A stretch of 64,000 nucleotides of DNA from Microcebus murinus (GCF_040939455.1 NC_134112.1:19060501-19124500); one strand, 5' to 3'; positions 10,790 through 22,939 are shown, counted from the stretch's first letter. A program made the numbers and translations. The notes: a model not told the origin generated them from the letters alone.

Positions 10790-11135
10790 CTTCTGGCCTG
10801 GATTTTCTACTGCCCTTAAATTCTTGTTTTCACATTGTGTCTTACAGCTATTCTTCTATGTTTCTTCTACACCCCTCAAGCTGTCCCTTCTTGTCTCCCC
10901 CAAAACTAGGCTCCTGCCCTTCTCTACTCATTCCTGCATCATCAATTTCTGCCTCCCTGTGGTATTATTCCAACATTACTGTAGTATCTACAAACTCATG
11001 TTGCACTTACGTCCTGTTCACGTCCTTACATCCTTCCCTAATTCTCTGCTCCTGTTCATGGAAAAAAATACTCAAAAATTACCTATACTCAACATCTCCA
11101 CTTCCTCACATCCCGTTCTTGCAATTCAAAATAAC
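10790..11135 (+). repeat. Probable L2 fragment (pol region)
   Basis: The C/T-rich text ending 'acatctccacttcctcacat' resembles the L2 pol stretch 'ctgtctccacttcctctcct'. It underlies the long open frame at 10774-11373, whose translation is Ser/Pro/Leu-rich without a domain. I therefore treat that frame as repeat-derived. Confidence 0.45.
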
Positions 11136-11139
11136 AGAC

Positions 11140-11880
11140 ATATATAACTCAAAGACATTAAATCACTGGTCTTTTCAGTGGAGTGTTCTCAGATGGCAGT
11201 GTCTGGGGTTCGTGTGGATGCTCAAAATTTTAGAGAAGGTGACTGGAACTCTGTGTCTGAGTCAGGGCAGCGGGGCCAGGCCTGTCTGCCAGCAACTGGA
11301 ACTGGGCAAGGGAAGGCAGACTGAGGACCCGGCTCCATGTGTAGACTGCAACCACACCCTCCACTTTGCTTAGTGTCCCTTATTCTAGCATCTCTCTGGG
11401 CGTATTTCTTTAGGGAAAAAAAAAAAAAAAAGAACCCTTTTCTTCTCCTAGAGAGTATGTTTGAAGAGGCTAGAATTGTCATGTAGCTGTGTGGAAAGAG
11501 GAGAGGAACCGAGTGGAAGGGCTCAGTTGCTCTGCGTACGTACAGAAGTGCACACACGCCCCACACCCCGGCCATGCCTCTGGGTGGAGGTACCCTGAGA
11601 TTAAGAGCAAGAAGCTGCTGTCACTCACAGGGATAGAGAAGCAGAGGCAAAGGGCCTCCGCTGCTGTCTGTGACTGTGACCCCTGAGCAGGAGCCCAGGA
11701 TCGCTGTCTGTGGAAGCTGCTGCCACTGCTGCTGCTGAAGTCCCCTAAATATAGGAGAAAACATGACTTCCCCCTTACCACTACCTTCCCATCCCCTGCA
11801 TGCCTCCCACTGGCAGAATCTCCTCTTTTGCTCCTCCAGTTCTTCCAATAATTTTATAATAAATGCCCTGGATTAAGTTC
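11140..11880. other. Unique, moderately GC-rich sequence; no gene supported
   Basis: Contains a poly-A run of 17 at about 11416 and overlapping frames on both strands. An AATAAA lies near 11858-11863 ('ttataataaatgcc') with no supported transcript ending there. No recognisable protein. Confidence 0.4.
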
Positions 11881-11889
11881 CCCTTAAAA

Positions 11890-12465
11890 AATTGTGGAGT
11901 GGTTCTGAATATTTATCCAAAAGAATTGAAAGAAGAGTCTGGAAGCGATATTTGCACACCAATGTTCATAGCGGCATTATTCACAATAGCACCAACGTGC
12001 AAGCAACCCCAGTGTCCAGTGAAGGATTAACGGAGAAGCAGAATATGGTGTGTGAATGCAGTGGAATATTATTCAGCCTTAAAAAGGAAAGAAATTCTGA
12101 TACATTCTACAAAATGGATGAACTGCATGGACATTATGCTAAGGGAAATAAACCAGTCACAAAGAGATAAATAATGTATGATTCCACTTATCTGAGGTAC
12201 TTAGAGTAGACAAAATCTTACAAACGTAAAATAAAATAGTGGTTGCCAGGGGCTGGGGAAAGGGAGGAAACAGGGAGTCATTTTTTAATGAGTACAGAGT
12301 TGCAGTTTCACAAGGTGAAAAGAGTTATTCAGACGGATGGTAGAGATGGTGGAAAAACCTTATGAATTTATTTAATAGCACTGAACTGTACACTTAAAAA
12401 TGGCTAAGATCATAAATTTTATGTTATGTGTATTTTAGCACAATCTCGAAAATTGGAAAAAAAAA
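11890..12465 (+). repeat. Old L1 (L1M-type) 3' end
   Basis: Sense L1 text: 'gttcatagcggcattattca', 'ggaatattattcagccttaa', 'tggatgaactgcatggacat', 'ggttgccaggggctggggaa', and the end 'aaaaatggctaagatcataa' with 'atgttatgtgtattttagca'. The frame at 11892-12170 is the degraded ORF2 C-terminus and 3' UTR. It is shorter and more diverged than the copy at 54286. Confidence 0.85.
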
Positions 12466-12599
12466 TCCTGGAGTGGTTTCCATTTCTTGATTAAATATTG
12501 ACATATACATTCTCCCCCAAATCCAGTTACTCTGCCACATGTATTAATACTATTTTTTTGTGACAGAACTTGATGCTTTCTGAAACGATCTTATTTACT

Positions 12600-12760
12600 T
12601 TTTGTTTACTTATTTATTGTCTCTCTTCCCCCACTCCAGGCAAGGATTCAGACAGTAGGAATCTTTTACTGCCTTGTTCACCTGTGTATCACCAGCACCT
12701 CCAATAAAACTTGCTTCACAGCACATTCCAATAAATTTCCGTTGAAAGAATGAACACGTG
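12600..12760 (+). repeat. L2 3' end
   Basis: The text 'ttattgtctctcttccccca', 'tatcaccagcacctccaata' and 'ttccgttgaaagaatgaaca' follows the L2 3' UTR in sense orientation. Confidence 0.75.
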
Positions 12761-12769
12761 AAAAGGAGA

Positions 12770-13780
12770 CTTAGATACTTTTCCCGATTTCTGTTTTTCA
12801 AAAATGTTCAACGGAATTCTTCTGGTCTGCACAGACTTTACTGATGACTTGGGAGACTGAGGAAGTTTACGTCTTAGAGTCAGTGTGTACATTAAGTCCC
12901 TCAAACACGCCACTACTCACGTCCATTCTCTCCTCTTCCAATACCCTCTACCCCACCTTGTTGGGGCACAGCTACCCAAATTAACCCCGGGGAAGAACAG
13001 TTTCCTTCTCTCTGGCCCCTGCTCCCCAACACAGTTCAGGGCTTATCTCTGTAGATCCAAACAATTCATGCCCCCCCTTGTGTAGACTATCCCCTCTGCC
13101 TCTCTCCTCTCCAGAACCTCTGTGTGTGATGGAAAGTTAGCAGGAGCTGGGTTGGATTCCATTTCCTCTCTGCTACGAAATATGCTTCTCCTCTTGGCAA
13201 AACACCTGCAATCTGTTTTGGTTTCAAACTTTTTTTATGTTACAGTTTATTGCTTTTAGGTAGATACTAAATTAGGAGCTTGTTCTCAGATAGGGAGGGT
13301 AATGACATGCGAGGACAATCCTCCCTCGTCTATATCAAATAATACATTTTAAGGAAAATAAAGGAAAATAGAAATATATAGCTCAGCTCCCTGGCTATTC
13401 TCTAAGTGCGTATGCTACCAAAAAATTCAAATTAGAGGAGGAATAACCTGTATGTGTGACATTCACACCTTCCACTTTCTGCTTCAAAGAAGAACGCGCC
13501 TTTCACATCATTTCTAAAGTCGAGAAATAAAACTCGAGAGAAATATGTGCGTCTGTGTGCGTTTGGGTGTATTGCAAATCTTGATGGCACAGGTACAATT
13601 CCCGACATAATTTGAATAAATATCGCTCGGAAAATGCACAGACTTGGGGGTGGGGAGTAACCTTCAGACGAGGTGGGAGACAGAGGCTCCTTTATCTCTG
13701 GGAAGCAATTGCTGGCCGGGCCACTGCCCAGGGCCACTCAGAGGCCCCCCAGGTGTGGGGGCTGGCTGGAAGGAACGGAA
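12770..13780. other. Unique sequence, no gene supported
   Basis: Nothing recognised apart from low-complexity patches. The sequence becomes more GC-rich towards the CpG island that follows. Confidence 0.45.
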
Positions 13781-13789
13781 GGCGGACAG

Positions 13790-14350
13790 AGGAGAGAAAA
13801 CCAGAAAAGAAAATAAGGATGTTTGAATGCCGTCAGCAATCGTCTCCGGGGACACTGTGCCGCCTGGGCTGTGTGAGTCAGCCTGCCATCAAACAACCCG
13901 AAGCAGGCGCCGCGCGCGCGTCTGGGGCAGCCACCTGCCCGCCCGCGCGGGGCGGCGACGCTGCGGCTGCGGTCCCGGGTGCACCTGCCGCGGGCGCCGA
14001 AAGAGCCCGGTTCCAGCCACGTGTCCCTAGAAAAGGGGCCCCGGAAAAAGGGGAGAAAGTCACCACCATCTTTGCATATGAGTCGTCACTCGGTCCTCAT
14101 CAACTCTTGAAGTGAGAGCTGGAATTTTAAGCAGAGGATTTGGCGAATCAAACGAAAACGCTTTGCTTAGCAAAGGAAACGGGGTCAAGGAGCTGCGGCT
14201 GTACTCAAGCTCCAAGTCTCAGCTGAAGGGAGGGGATACACGTGGGCGAGTCTCCCCCTAGCGGACAAGTGGCATCGCCGGTCGGTCCCTCGCACGGGCT
14301 TGGCCTCGCAAGCACTTCATTGGCAAGAGCCAGGCGAGGCAGAGCTCCGA
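13790..14350. promoter_or_regulatory. CpG island, candidate promoter or enhancer
   Basis: The only CpG-dense segment in the window. In the core, about 13840-14045, I count roughly 27 CpG by eye, including a tight cluster 'gcgccgcgcgcgcg' near 13907; CpG is rare everywhere else. Visible binding-site-like words are an AP-1 type TGAGTCA at 13874-13880, E-box CACGTG at 14018-14023 and 14239-14244, and an octamer-like 'tttgcatatgag' near 14070. No TATA box in a convincing place. In mammals such islands usually mark a transcription start or a developmental regulatory element. Open frames across it (13612-14115 plus, 13878-14069 minus) follow from the high GC content and have no recognisable domain. 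It may be a start site of an unseen long non-coding RNA or an upstream exon; direction unknown. Confidence 0.55.
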
Positions 14351-14359
14351 GCTTGTTAT

Positions 14360-15110
14360 AGGGATGCATAGTCCCGCCTTGATTTCTAGGGGTTTCTCTT
14401 TAGTGGAAAAGCAAACAAAAAATTAAGTGGAGAGTCTTATACATCCCTGGAGAACGTTTACCCTTGAAGTGTTTGTTTTTAATTGGTTGAATTATGACTA
14501 CCTGTCTCACTATAATGGAGAGTAGCAGCAGGTGTAATATAGTACCATTTTCTAGGACTGATTTCAAAAGGTCAAAGTCACTTTTAAGAGAGCACCATCA
14601 CAGGGGTCAAGGCAAGATTGCAGAAAGATGATCCTGTTTCCCTGGGTGAGAGCAGTCCCCATGTCCTTACCTCATGAGCAGTGGCACACGAGCCACCGCA
14701 CCGGGCTGGCAGCGTCTGGTGGGCTGTCCTTGCATCAACGTCCTCTGCCACCTCCACCTGTGCTGGAACCAACCGCCGTGCCCGCCACCCTGCGGAAAGA
14801 TGGACTGGGCGAGCCATCTGTGCCCCAGACTGAGCCCGGCTAGTCCTTCCACAGGCTTCTCCGGCTACTCCCGGCTTTCAGTAGGGAAACGTAGACTGAA
14901 GTTGGTGGAACAGACCTCAAAAGAGTTTCTGAGATCCTGACGTATATGGAAAATACATATGTGTGTGTGCATGGTTAAGTGTACACATGTGTGTGCATGG
15001 GTATTTCTCTCTGTTTGAAGGCTGGCATCCTGTTTTCAAAGTATCTGTGGCCTAAGAAACGTTATAAACCACTGAGGATAAGTCTCACTCCACAGGTAAA
15101 ACAAGCCACA
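14360..15110. other. Unique sequence, no gene supported
   Basis: Includes a GC-rich patch at about 14640-14900 with overlapping frames on both strands and a short GT-rich patch near 14960-14998. No recognisable protein or repeat, although 'gagccaccgcaccgggc' at 14692 is like an Alu end (see rejected items). Confidence 0.4.
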
Positions 15111-15114
15111 GCAG

Positions 15115-15360
15115 TGATTAAAGTACCTAGGCTGTAAAGGCAGAATGCCTAAATTCAAATCCAACCAAGATTCCTTAGGAAAGTAACTTAATCTCTCCAA
15201 GCCTTAGTTTCCTCATGTGTAAAATGGGAATAATAATATGACGTATAATAACAGTAGCACTTAATCTATTGAATTAATGTGAGGATTAATTGATATAACG
15301 TATGCAAAGCGCTAAGCAACTTACTTGACATGTATTCATTGCTCAGTGACGTTCAGCCTT
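15115..15360 (+). repeat. MIR SINE
   Basis: Nearly full MIR in sense: 'attcaaatccaaccaagatt' (tRNA-derived B-box region), 'taacttaatctctccaagcc', 'ctcatgtgtaaaatgggaat', 'gaggattaattgatataacg', 'gcaaagcgctaagcaactta'. Confidence 0.9.
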
Positions 15361-15379
15361 CGTTATTGTAATGAACCCC

Positions 15380-16930
15380 TTAAATTAGAAGCTGTGAAGG
15401 TTAGGATTTTTAAAATTCCAGTGTTAGCGTCTAGCATTTTCCAATAATTTTATAGTTTTTACATAAGGTAGAAGAGTTATTTTTGTCTTTTGGTAGGAAA
15501 ACGTGCACTCTCCTTGGAACAGTAAATGTGGCTCTGTCCAGGGTAATGAACTATAGAATTATATAATGTTCAAGAGATCTGAAATTATTTCCAGTATTAT
15601 CTGTAGAGATCTGAATTATTACCAGTTTTATCTCCTTGTTCAATTTCATTTTATAGATAAAATAATCCAGATGCATCATGAAAAATTACCTGTCCAGTTT
15701 ATGTCAATGTTGTGGCCATAATCCAGAACCTTTACTTTTAATTCTGAACTGTTTTTATCACAGCTCTCAAAGGCCTTTTTAACCTTCCCCCCCCCTTCCT
15801 TCAACAGATTCTCAAAGGTCTATAAAAGAAAAGATTGAGAATGTATGTCCTGTGGGAAATATTCCATTCATCAGAACTCAAACCCCTGGCTTCCTGGATC
15901 CTTTGGCTCAAAGTCAGTCTTCTTCCTCTGGGAAATGTACGTATCACAATCTCATCACTTTTTATCTCTGTCTTCAGGTGCCTATCACATTCCATTTCTC
16001 TCTTTGTCCCATTTAGACTCCAAACTTCTTGAAGACAGGAGATAGGACCTTGTATTTAACAGAACCTGACAAAATAATGTTTCACATAGGAAAGAATATG
16101 AATAGAAGGCACAAATGGATTAGAAATCCATTTATTTCTTTGATGAACTTGATCCTGAAAAACTCCGGAGGACCTAAGAAAAATCCATTGCCCATCGCTG
16201 ACACTTTCTCCTCTCCTGGAGTCAGATGGCAGCAGTATGAATCCAACAGACTGAAATCAGCGCCAACAGCACAGAAAGGCTAGACGTGGGCTGTTAGAAC
16301 AAATTTAGGACCCAGTCACATCATGGAGACAGGACTCTAAAACTTCAAAAGAGCAAAAGCAATGATTCAAGCCTATAAATGGAATATATGGCAGGAGCGT
16401 GTTCACAGGAGCATGGGAAAAGCTTGCTTTCTAGACCTGGTTCCTGGGCCTAGATACCAAGTGAAAGGGCGGGGCAGAACCAGGTTCCAGGCTTGCTCCC
16501 CACATTGGAGATCAGACAGGAACCGAAGGAAGAATGAAAGCCCTACCTCTCACGATTAGAGGCCTTGAAGGCAGAAGTCGAGCGGGCCATTATGGGGTCT
16601 TCTCTCCCTAGTCTCCCCAAGGTTGGCTTCTACTGCCATTTTTCAGCCTTTCTTCCTTCTTGCACCTCAAATTGAACTACGATAGGAGTAGGAGAGAGAT
16701 GGATACACCCTCTGCCAATGCAATGATTGTCTAGATGGAGCAAGGGTTCCTAGCCTGGGATTAAACAGTTCTTTGATTTCCCTAGAAGAATATACCAAAA
16801 AAAAAAATGGGCCCCTAGAGCATTTGGGTGTCCATCTGGATAGAGGATTCACAGATTTCATGGGAATCTCTAAGTGGTAGGAGGCCCAAAATGAGATGAA
16901 TGATGGCTACTTTGGGGTGTCTCAAGTCTT
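15380..16930. other. Mostly unique sequence
   Basis: A weak L2-like 3' end may lie at about 15950-16110 ('ttcttgaagacaggagatag'). A C-run of 13 is at 16944-16956, just downstream. The overlapping open frames (15801-16045, 16029-16283, 16362-16559, 16667-16861) show no conserved domain. Confidence 0.4.
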
Positions 16931-16943
16931 CACAGCCCCCCAA

Positions 16944-16956
16944 CCCCCCCCCCCCC
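16944..16956. repeat. Homopolymer C run (13 bases)
   Basis: Thirteen C, part of a longer C-rich tract from 16936. Its length is prone to sequencing and assembly error. Confidence 0.9.
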
Positions 16957-16959
16957 GGA

Positions 16960-17950
16960 GGGATCCTATTCTTTCGGAGTACTCTTTCAGAAGGAAGATT
17001 CTTTTGAATCCATTCCCTGGACTTGTGCGTATATTGACAAAACAGATTTCTCTTGTGTCAAGCACCAAACGCTGCAGATACCAGTGCCTTAGGGAGGATT
17101 CTCTGAAGTTACTGTGAATTCAAAGCCATCAGCAGGAGATGCTAGATGTCTGGAGAGACTGATTGCCTAAGAATTGTAAAGGAGCTTAGATATTTAATAA
17201 TTCACTAACCAAGAGAAACTCCTGAAACACATGGCAAACTTATGCACCCCAGAGTATTCCTTTGACATAACACACACGGTAACTTAAAGACTGTCTGGGG
17301 CAGTGTGCTGACTGATAATCATTAGGGAAGAATGGTAATTTATTCCTTTTCAAATCAGATTTTGATCTTGACAGAAGGCAGAAAAAAAAAAGTGCCTTAT
17401 TTTATCTGTAAATTATCTGGGGACCTGCTTTTTGGTAGCTGGAGAAACCAGGTGATGAGTTTGTCTCTTTGACCAAAGGACCTCACACCCCAGAAGCAAA
17501 GAACATCATCAAGATTCTGCTGTTCAAAGACAGAGAATTTACAGAGTGTTGTTTGAGGTTCTGGGGTTAATTAAACACTAAAAGTTACCTGAGAGTAGCA
17601 GGCAATTTGTTTTCCACAGGATTTAGTTCTATTCTAGCGTGCAGTAAATTGCAAATGTCGCTGGAGCACCCAGGAATCCCAAAGTAACGGTAGCAGAGGC
17701 TGGCTGAGACACTAGTAGGGCTTCATTAAACACCCAGTTTTTGAAATGGAGCCTTTGTATCTCCTCTTGTGTTAGATACCCAAATCAGCCACTGGGTTGT
17801 TTCCATCCACCCAGTCTTCCGCATAAATCCATTATAATCTTGGACCACTGTGTCTCAAGAAAAAGGGAAGAAATTCTCAGTGAAACTAGAGACCAGTAAC
17901 TAAGCACTTGAGGAGAAGCTGTATCTCAAAAGACATTGGTGCAGACAAAG
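16960..17950. other. Unique, repeat-poor sequence
   Basis: No interspersed repeat recognised over about 1 kb. Repeat-poor, AT-moderate sequence is where conserved non-coding elements would be sought, but nothing in the bases alone proves conservation. Confidence 0.35.
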
Positions 17951-17969
17951 TGTAATGTTTGTGAAAGGC

Positions 17970-18440
17970 ACTGCTGGTTGCCTGCCTAATTATCCATTAC
18001 GTCTTCTTTGTTGCCACCAGGTAACCATTTTGTTTTGCAATGTTAAAAAAAAATTGCATTTTCTAACTTTGTTCAGGCCACTGAAATGTAAGCAGAAGTT
18101 GAGAAAAATTTCCCCAAACTTCTGACTCAGCTATTAACAATATGTGCCCTTTGACCTTTGCACTTTTTTCTTCCTGGAATGAAAACAAGATGTTGAAGGT
18201 GGAACAGACGCCTAGTACCCACCACGAGACATGTGTGGGGACAAAATTCCTGCCTACGATGGCCGAGCAAAAACATAGGAAGTGCTTGGGTCTTTAATGG
18301 CATCTTGGAGCCATCATATCAGACCAAGACTCTCTGACCCTAGTCTTTTTGTTATACGAGAAAATCTGCAACTCCGATTACTATTAGTCACTGATTAATT
18401 GGGTTTTCTCTTATTTACAGCCAAATGCAATCCTAATGGA
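17970..18440 (+). repeat. Ancient LTR-like interspersed repeat, family not resolved
   Basis: Order of text 'ttgttgccaccaggtaacca', 'gaaatgtaagcagaagttga', 'catcttggagccatcatatc', 'ttatacgagaaaatctgcaa', 'agccaaatgcaatcctaat' matches a recurrent mammalian repeat that ends near 'cagccaaa..taatcctaat'. I recognise the pattern but not the family. Confidence 0.45.
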
Positions 18441-18449
18441 TGCAATGTC

Positions 18450-19715
18450 CTTACTCTCCAGATGGTTTGAGGCTCTGTAATTCTCCTGAAACTTAAATGC
18501 AAAGCTAGGGAGAGAAGAAATATAATGAAACTACAGTTTTCCTATATTGATTACAAAATTGAATAATACTAAATTTCCGGCCTCGGGTGAGACAGAGGCT
18601 TACGGAAAAATATTAATTTTCATTTTAGAAAAAAATGAAAGATTATTTTTTGCACATTTGCCTTTATAGTTTCTAAAATGCATGTATGCTACAAAAACAC
18701 AGTACAAGAAAAAAACTTAAATATAATACCATAAACTGATATTGTTTAGCTTCACCAACTTTCACAATTATAAAGACACCCTTACTGGCAGCTGTTTCTA
18801 CCCCAGACCCCCAGGAGACTTTACTCTCCACTAAGATCTGTCTCCTGTCTTCCTTTTCCTCCATGTCTCAGGGTCACAAATCCTGGTCATGTCAGCTGAC
18901 CAAGGGAAAAATTCAAATTTCCTATTAATTTATTAGGTAGAGTGACTTAGCCTCCTGTGTTTCACCATCTTGTGTTAGATGTCCTCTGTTTTATGGTGAA
19001 AGAATTATTACTATGCTTTCCTGAAACCAGTGAGTAGTCTCTTGGTTCCCCACTTTAGCTTTCCTTTGGTAGCTTCCAAAATCTCTGATCAAATTTAGGC
19101 TGGGCTCAGGTCAAGGTTTTCCTTCCCCTAACAGTGACTATAGGCATAAGGTGCTGCAGACAGCTGGGGCCACACTGGAATCTTTATTCTTTTATATTCC
19201 AAAGTAAACCCTGTGGAGGTCAGGGGTTTTCACCCTCTTTTGATAGAGATATTTATGTAGACCCTGTCAGCAAAAGAGGCTCAAAAGTCAAGGCCCGAGA
19301 AGCACAGTTTAATGGTAAGAATGACACAAAACCAGCTATTGGAGCTCCACCTGTCACCAACTGTGTGTGAGAAAACAAAGCTTTCCCCCAAGACTCTTGT
19401 CCCCAGCAGCTTCATGGGGACTGGGGCTGTTTCCCTGCCTCAACTTTCCATACTGTCAATGGCTCATTGCTCAAGTATGGGCTGGCACCTCCGTTATATT
19501 AGTGACACTCCAATTCCCCTGTCTTCCTGGCCAGAGTCCCTCTTCCTGTTGAAGTGGCCAGTTGTCAGTGGGTCCAACCGAGTCCCAAACTGTCCTCTCA
19601 CTGGCCATAGCCAGTGTGTACTGGGCCATGTTCTCAAGAAGTAGGTAGCAGGTGTGATTCTTGATACAGCACCAGAGCAGAGCTGCTATGGGGACTCCTC
19701 TACCTGGTCCTCCCC
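18450..19715. other. Unique sequence, no gene supported
   Basis: Open frames at 18673-18864, 19134-19370 and 19312-19644 carry no recognisable domain. No repeat recognised. Confidence 0.4.
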
Positions 19716-19720
19716 GGCAC

Positions 19721-19758
19721 GCACACACACACACACACACAACACACACACACACACA

Positions 19759-19808
<50 letters not shown>
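19721..19808. repeat. (CA)n microsatellite, about 44 dinucleotides with two interruptions
   Basis: CA repeat interrupted once by 'aa' (near 19740) and once by 'ga' (near 19759). The His/Thr-rich and Cys/Val-rich frames at 19471-19911 on both strands are translations of this repeat, not genes. Confidence 0.97.
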
Positions 19809-19810
<2 letters not shown>

Positions 19811-19964
19811 GGCAGGCACACTCACCAGAACTGCAGCAAAGAAGGTGTCCTGCTCCAGGCTGGTCACTGCCTCTCTTGGATCTAATTACCTCCATTTCTT
19901 CCTCTTCCTAGGAAATATTGCCAAACCTCTACCACTGCCATGTCCACTGGGAAATGGTGTAACA

Positions 19965-20175
19965 AAATAGTAAGACCAGGGGTTTAGGAGCTTATAAAGT
20001 TAAGTTCAAATCCCACCTTGCTGCTTTCTTTTAGCTAAAACACTGTGATAGCTATTTAACCTTTCTGAGCCTCAGTTACTTCATTTTTAAAATGGGATTA
20101 ATGATGATCCATGTGTATTTTTAAGGATTAAATGAAGTAACATATGCTAAGCATTTAGTACTAACAATTAGGGCT
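19965..20175 (+). repeat. MIR SINE
   Basis: Sense MIR: 'gttcaaatcccaccttgctg' (tRNA-like B box), 'ctatttaacctttctgagcc', 'cagttacttcatttttaaaa', 'ggattaaatgaagtaacata', 'gctaagcatttag'. Confidence 0.9.
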
Positions 20176-20179
20176 GACG

Positions 20180-21115
20180 ATTTCCTAGTGCTTAGTCAAT
20201 TGGTGCTTCCAATGACAAATTTCTTCCTTTTCCAGTTATTCAAAGGATGGGAAGCCACAAAATTTTTCTTTATCTATTTCAAGCTAGTGGACTCCCTTTG
20301 GTATTTCTCCTGTTATATCTGCCAGGATAAAAGAAAGAGACAAACACTAACCTGTGTGTTGCTCTCTGGTTCTGTCTCTGAGTGGGTACTTAGCCCTCCC
20401 TAGCAGTGTGGATCTTGAAACTCCTTCTGTCTCCCTCCTTGGAAATTCTTTTTCCTGACTCCTTTCATCCCAAGATCAAATACAGCAGGTAATGCTTATA
20501 CATAAAAAAAGTCAACCCTGGCATATGGAGGCTTGGCTTCCCCTATCCATTAAGCTGGTGATGCTTTAGGGGCAGAAGAGGTTCTTGCCAGAGTCTCGGA
20601 GGAGAAGGCAAGGCAAGCAGAGAAGTCCTTGGCACTAACAGACGCCACCACTCCTATATAAGAACTACAAAGGATAGGTATGGGAATGCAGACCAGGATG
20701 ACAACCACATAGAGGTGTCACCTGAGACAGACTTTGAAAGATAGGTGGGATTTAAACACACACACAAAAATGGGTGGGGAAGACAGTCTAGGGTGAAGGT
20801 GAACTGAAAGGAAGATGTCAGAGGCTGGAAATTCTGGAGTATGTTTACTTTGGCTGAGACTAGAGCCAAATTTCTGGCTTATCCAAGTAAAGGTTGGCCT
20901 CAGATGTCAATATCTGGGTGGGCATTTGTCCCTTGTGTGTGTCATTCACTACAATTGAAGGCCAGGGAAAGACCCTTCTGGGAATATGTGAGAAAGTTGA
21001 AGAGAGACTGAAAAATCAAGCTTGAGACTTAGAATCATGGGAACTGGCTGGATTTTCTCTATGAAGACTGTTGCATCCATTAAATATGAAGTCACTGTAA
21101 TGGATTCACATAATC
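20180..21115. other. Unique sequence, no gene supported
   Basis: No repeat or exon recognised. The frames at 20188-20403, 20654-20869 and 20949-21221 are not supported by any domain. Confidence 0.4.
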
Positions 21116-21119
21116 CTAT

Positions 21120-21315
21120 TTTGATATATGTACATATATAGTATATATACACATATGCACATAAATCCACTTGAATATATACACTACACATGAGCCTATA
21201 TATATATATATATACACACACACTTTATATATATATATACACACATATACACACATGAATGTATATTATGTGTGTATGAATATGTATGTGTATGTGTATA
21301 CACACACAAATACAC
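21120..21315. repeat. Mixed (TA)n/(CA)n/(TG)n simple repeat
   Basis: Blocks of TA and CA alternate ('tatatatatatatatacaca', then ACAC and TGTG blocks). Tyr/Ile/Thr-rich frames over it are composition artefacts. Confidence 0.9.
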
Positions 21316-21369
21316 ACAGGTACAAATATGTAACTAGAATTATATATGCCTGTGTGTTTATCTCTAGTT

Positions 21370-22460
21370 GGTGAGATTATGAGAAATTTTAATTTTTTCT
21401 TTATTTTCTAAAACTTCTACACCAAATGTATTATTTTTATAATCAGAAAAATAACAAATATTTTCAATAAAAGGAGAAAAAATAAAACTCCTAACTTTCT
21501 CAACATTTCTTATTTTGCAAATATTCAATGAGATGGTCTTGCATGCACAAAAAGCCCAAAAAACAGAATAAATGGAGCATTGAAAAACAAAAACAAAATG
21601 ACACCTTGTTCTTTTTAATGCTTTACTTGGTAATGTCAGGGAACTTGTGGAAATAGAAATAATATTAGCTAAATAAGATTCTACCTGTAGCAGAAAGATT
21701 ATATTAAGGAGCCTGCTCCAGGCTTCATTTTGAGAGCAGACGCATGAGATCTTTAAAATCTGATTTTAACAATCCCCCTGACATGCCTGCCAATTCCAGA
21801 GGAGCAAATTGAGAATAGAGATGGTGAGATTTGTGGCCTCTCTTTTTCTCCCTGCACTGCCATTCCTTCCCCACTCCAGGTCATCTCTGAGTCCTTGGTG
21901 ATAGAGGTGAGCCATGTGGGTTGCGTCCTAATTGTCAAACAGTCTTGCCCATCTCCAACTTAACATACCTGAAGGATGCTACACCTGCAGCTTGAAACTG
22001 CGCTCAATTCATCAGAGCAGTTTTGCATACAATGCCATTCATTGTTCATGTAGAAACAGAATTAGTGAGTTAAAACCAAAGAGATAGAACAAAGTCACAG
22101 CACACATGGCCTTGGAGGTCTTGGTAAAGAAAGAGTTTAGCTTTATTCTAAATGGAAGCTCTAGAAGAAGCTACCAGAGATCTAGCATGGCAGTAATGTG
22201 CTCTGGTTAAGAAGGTCACTCTTGCTGCTTGGTGGAGAATTGGCTGGAGTGGTGCACAGTGGGAGCAGGCAGACCAGTTTGGTGACAGTGGTCTAGGAAA
22301 GAAATAATGTGTTACACATGGGTATGAATAAATAAATATGCATATTCACATACACACATAAAAATATCTACACAAAATAAACACAGTTTCTGTTTACTTT
22401 AAATAAAATGGCCACCATGCTTTGCTCTTATGTAATTTTTTTCCTGTTACAAATATTTTT
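21370..22460. other. Mostly unique sequence
   Basis: At about 21390-21470 the text 'ttattttctaaaacttctac' and 'gtattatttttataatcaga' resembles the 3' end of an old LINE. The rest is not recognised. Confidence 0.35.
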
Positions 22461-22469
22461 GTCATCTAG

Positions 22470-22930
22470 TCTTCTAAAAGTCATCCTTAACAGGTATATA
22501 GCATTTCATTGAATTGGAGTGTCATAGTTTATTAAACTAATTTCTTATTATTTGTGATTTATTTTCAGTTTTTATTGTTAAAGATAATAATTCCAAAACA
22601 TCTTTGCCAAGAAATTGTTTGAGCATGTGTCTAATAATTTCTTTAGGGTTTTTATTAGAAGTAGAACTGGGTCAAAGGTACACATCTTTTTAGGGTTGAG
22701 ACACAGATCGCCAAACCGGCCTCAATAATGCTTGTCCTAATTTCTACCAATATCAGAATTGGATGAGGGTACTCATTTCTACATACTCCCCTTTGATAAT
22801 TTATATTTTCCAAGTTGGTGAACAGAAATATTGTAGAGCTATTTTAGTTAGTAATTCTTTGATTATTAATGAAGCTAAATATATATCATTTCCCTTTTGT
22901 TTTATTTTTATGTATTGTCTTTAAAGTAGA
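22470..22930 (-). repeat. Ancient L1-type fragment, antisense
   Basis: Text such as 'gagcatgtgtctaataattt', 'agaagtagaactgggtcaaa' and 'aatttatattttccaagttg' is typical of the antisense of very old L1/HAL1 ORF2 and 3' regions. Highly diverged, no frame survives. Confidence 0.6.
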
Positions 22931-22939
22931 TCAAAGTTA

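Noticed and set aside
10774..11373. Longest ATG-started frame in the window (199 codons)
   Set aside because: Ser/Leu/Pro-rich translation, overlaps L2-like sequence, no domain, antisense frames overlap its end.
11858..11863. AATAAA as a gene 3' end
   Set aside because: No supported exon upstream; the hexamer is common in AT-rich DNA.
13612..14115. 167-codon frame over the CpG island
   Set aside because: GC-rich DNA has few stops; frames are open on both strands here; Ala/Gly/Pro/Arg-rich without a domain. A first exon cannot be excluded but is not supported.
14690..14710. Alu-like end 'gagccaccgcaccgggc'
   Set aside because: Only about 17 bases match and no other Alu sequence adjoins; too short to call.
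19471..19911. Cys/Val and His/Thr repeat proteins
   Set aside because: Translations of the (CA)n microsatellite.
20000..20020. tRNA B-box word 'gttcaaatccc'
   Set aside because: Part of a MIR SINE; no cloverleaf around it, so not a tRNA gene.
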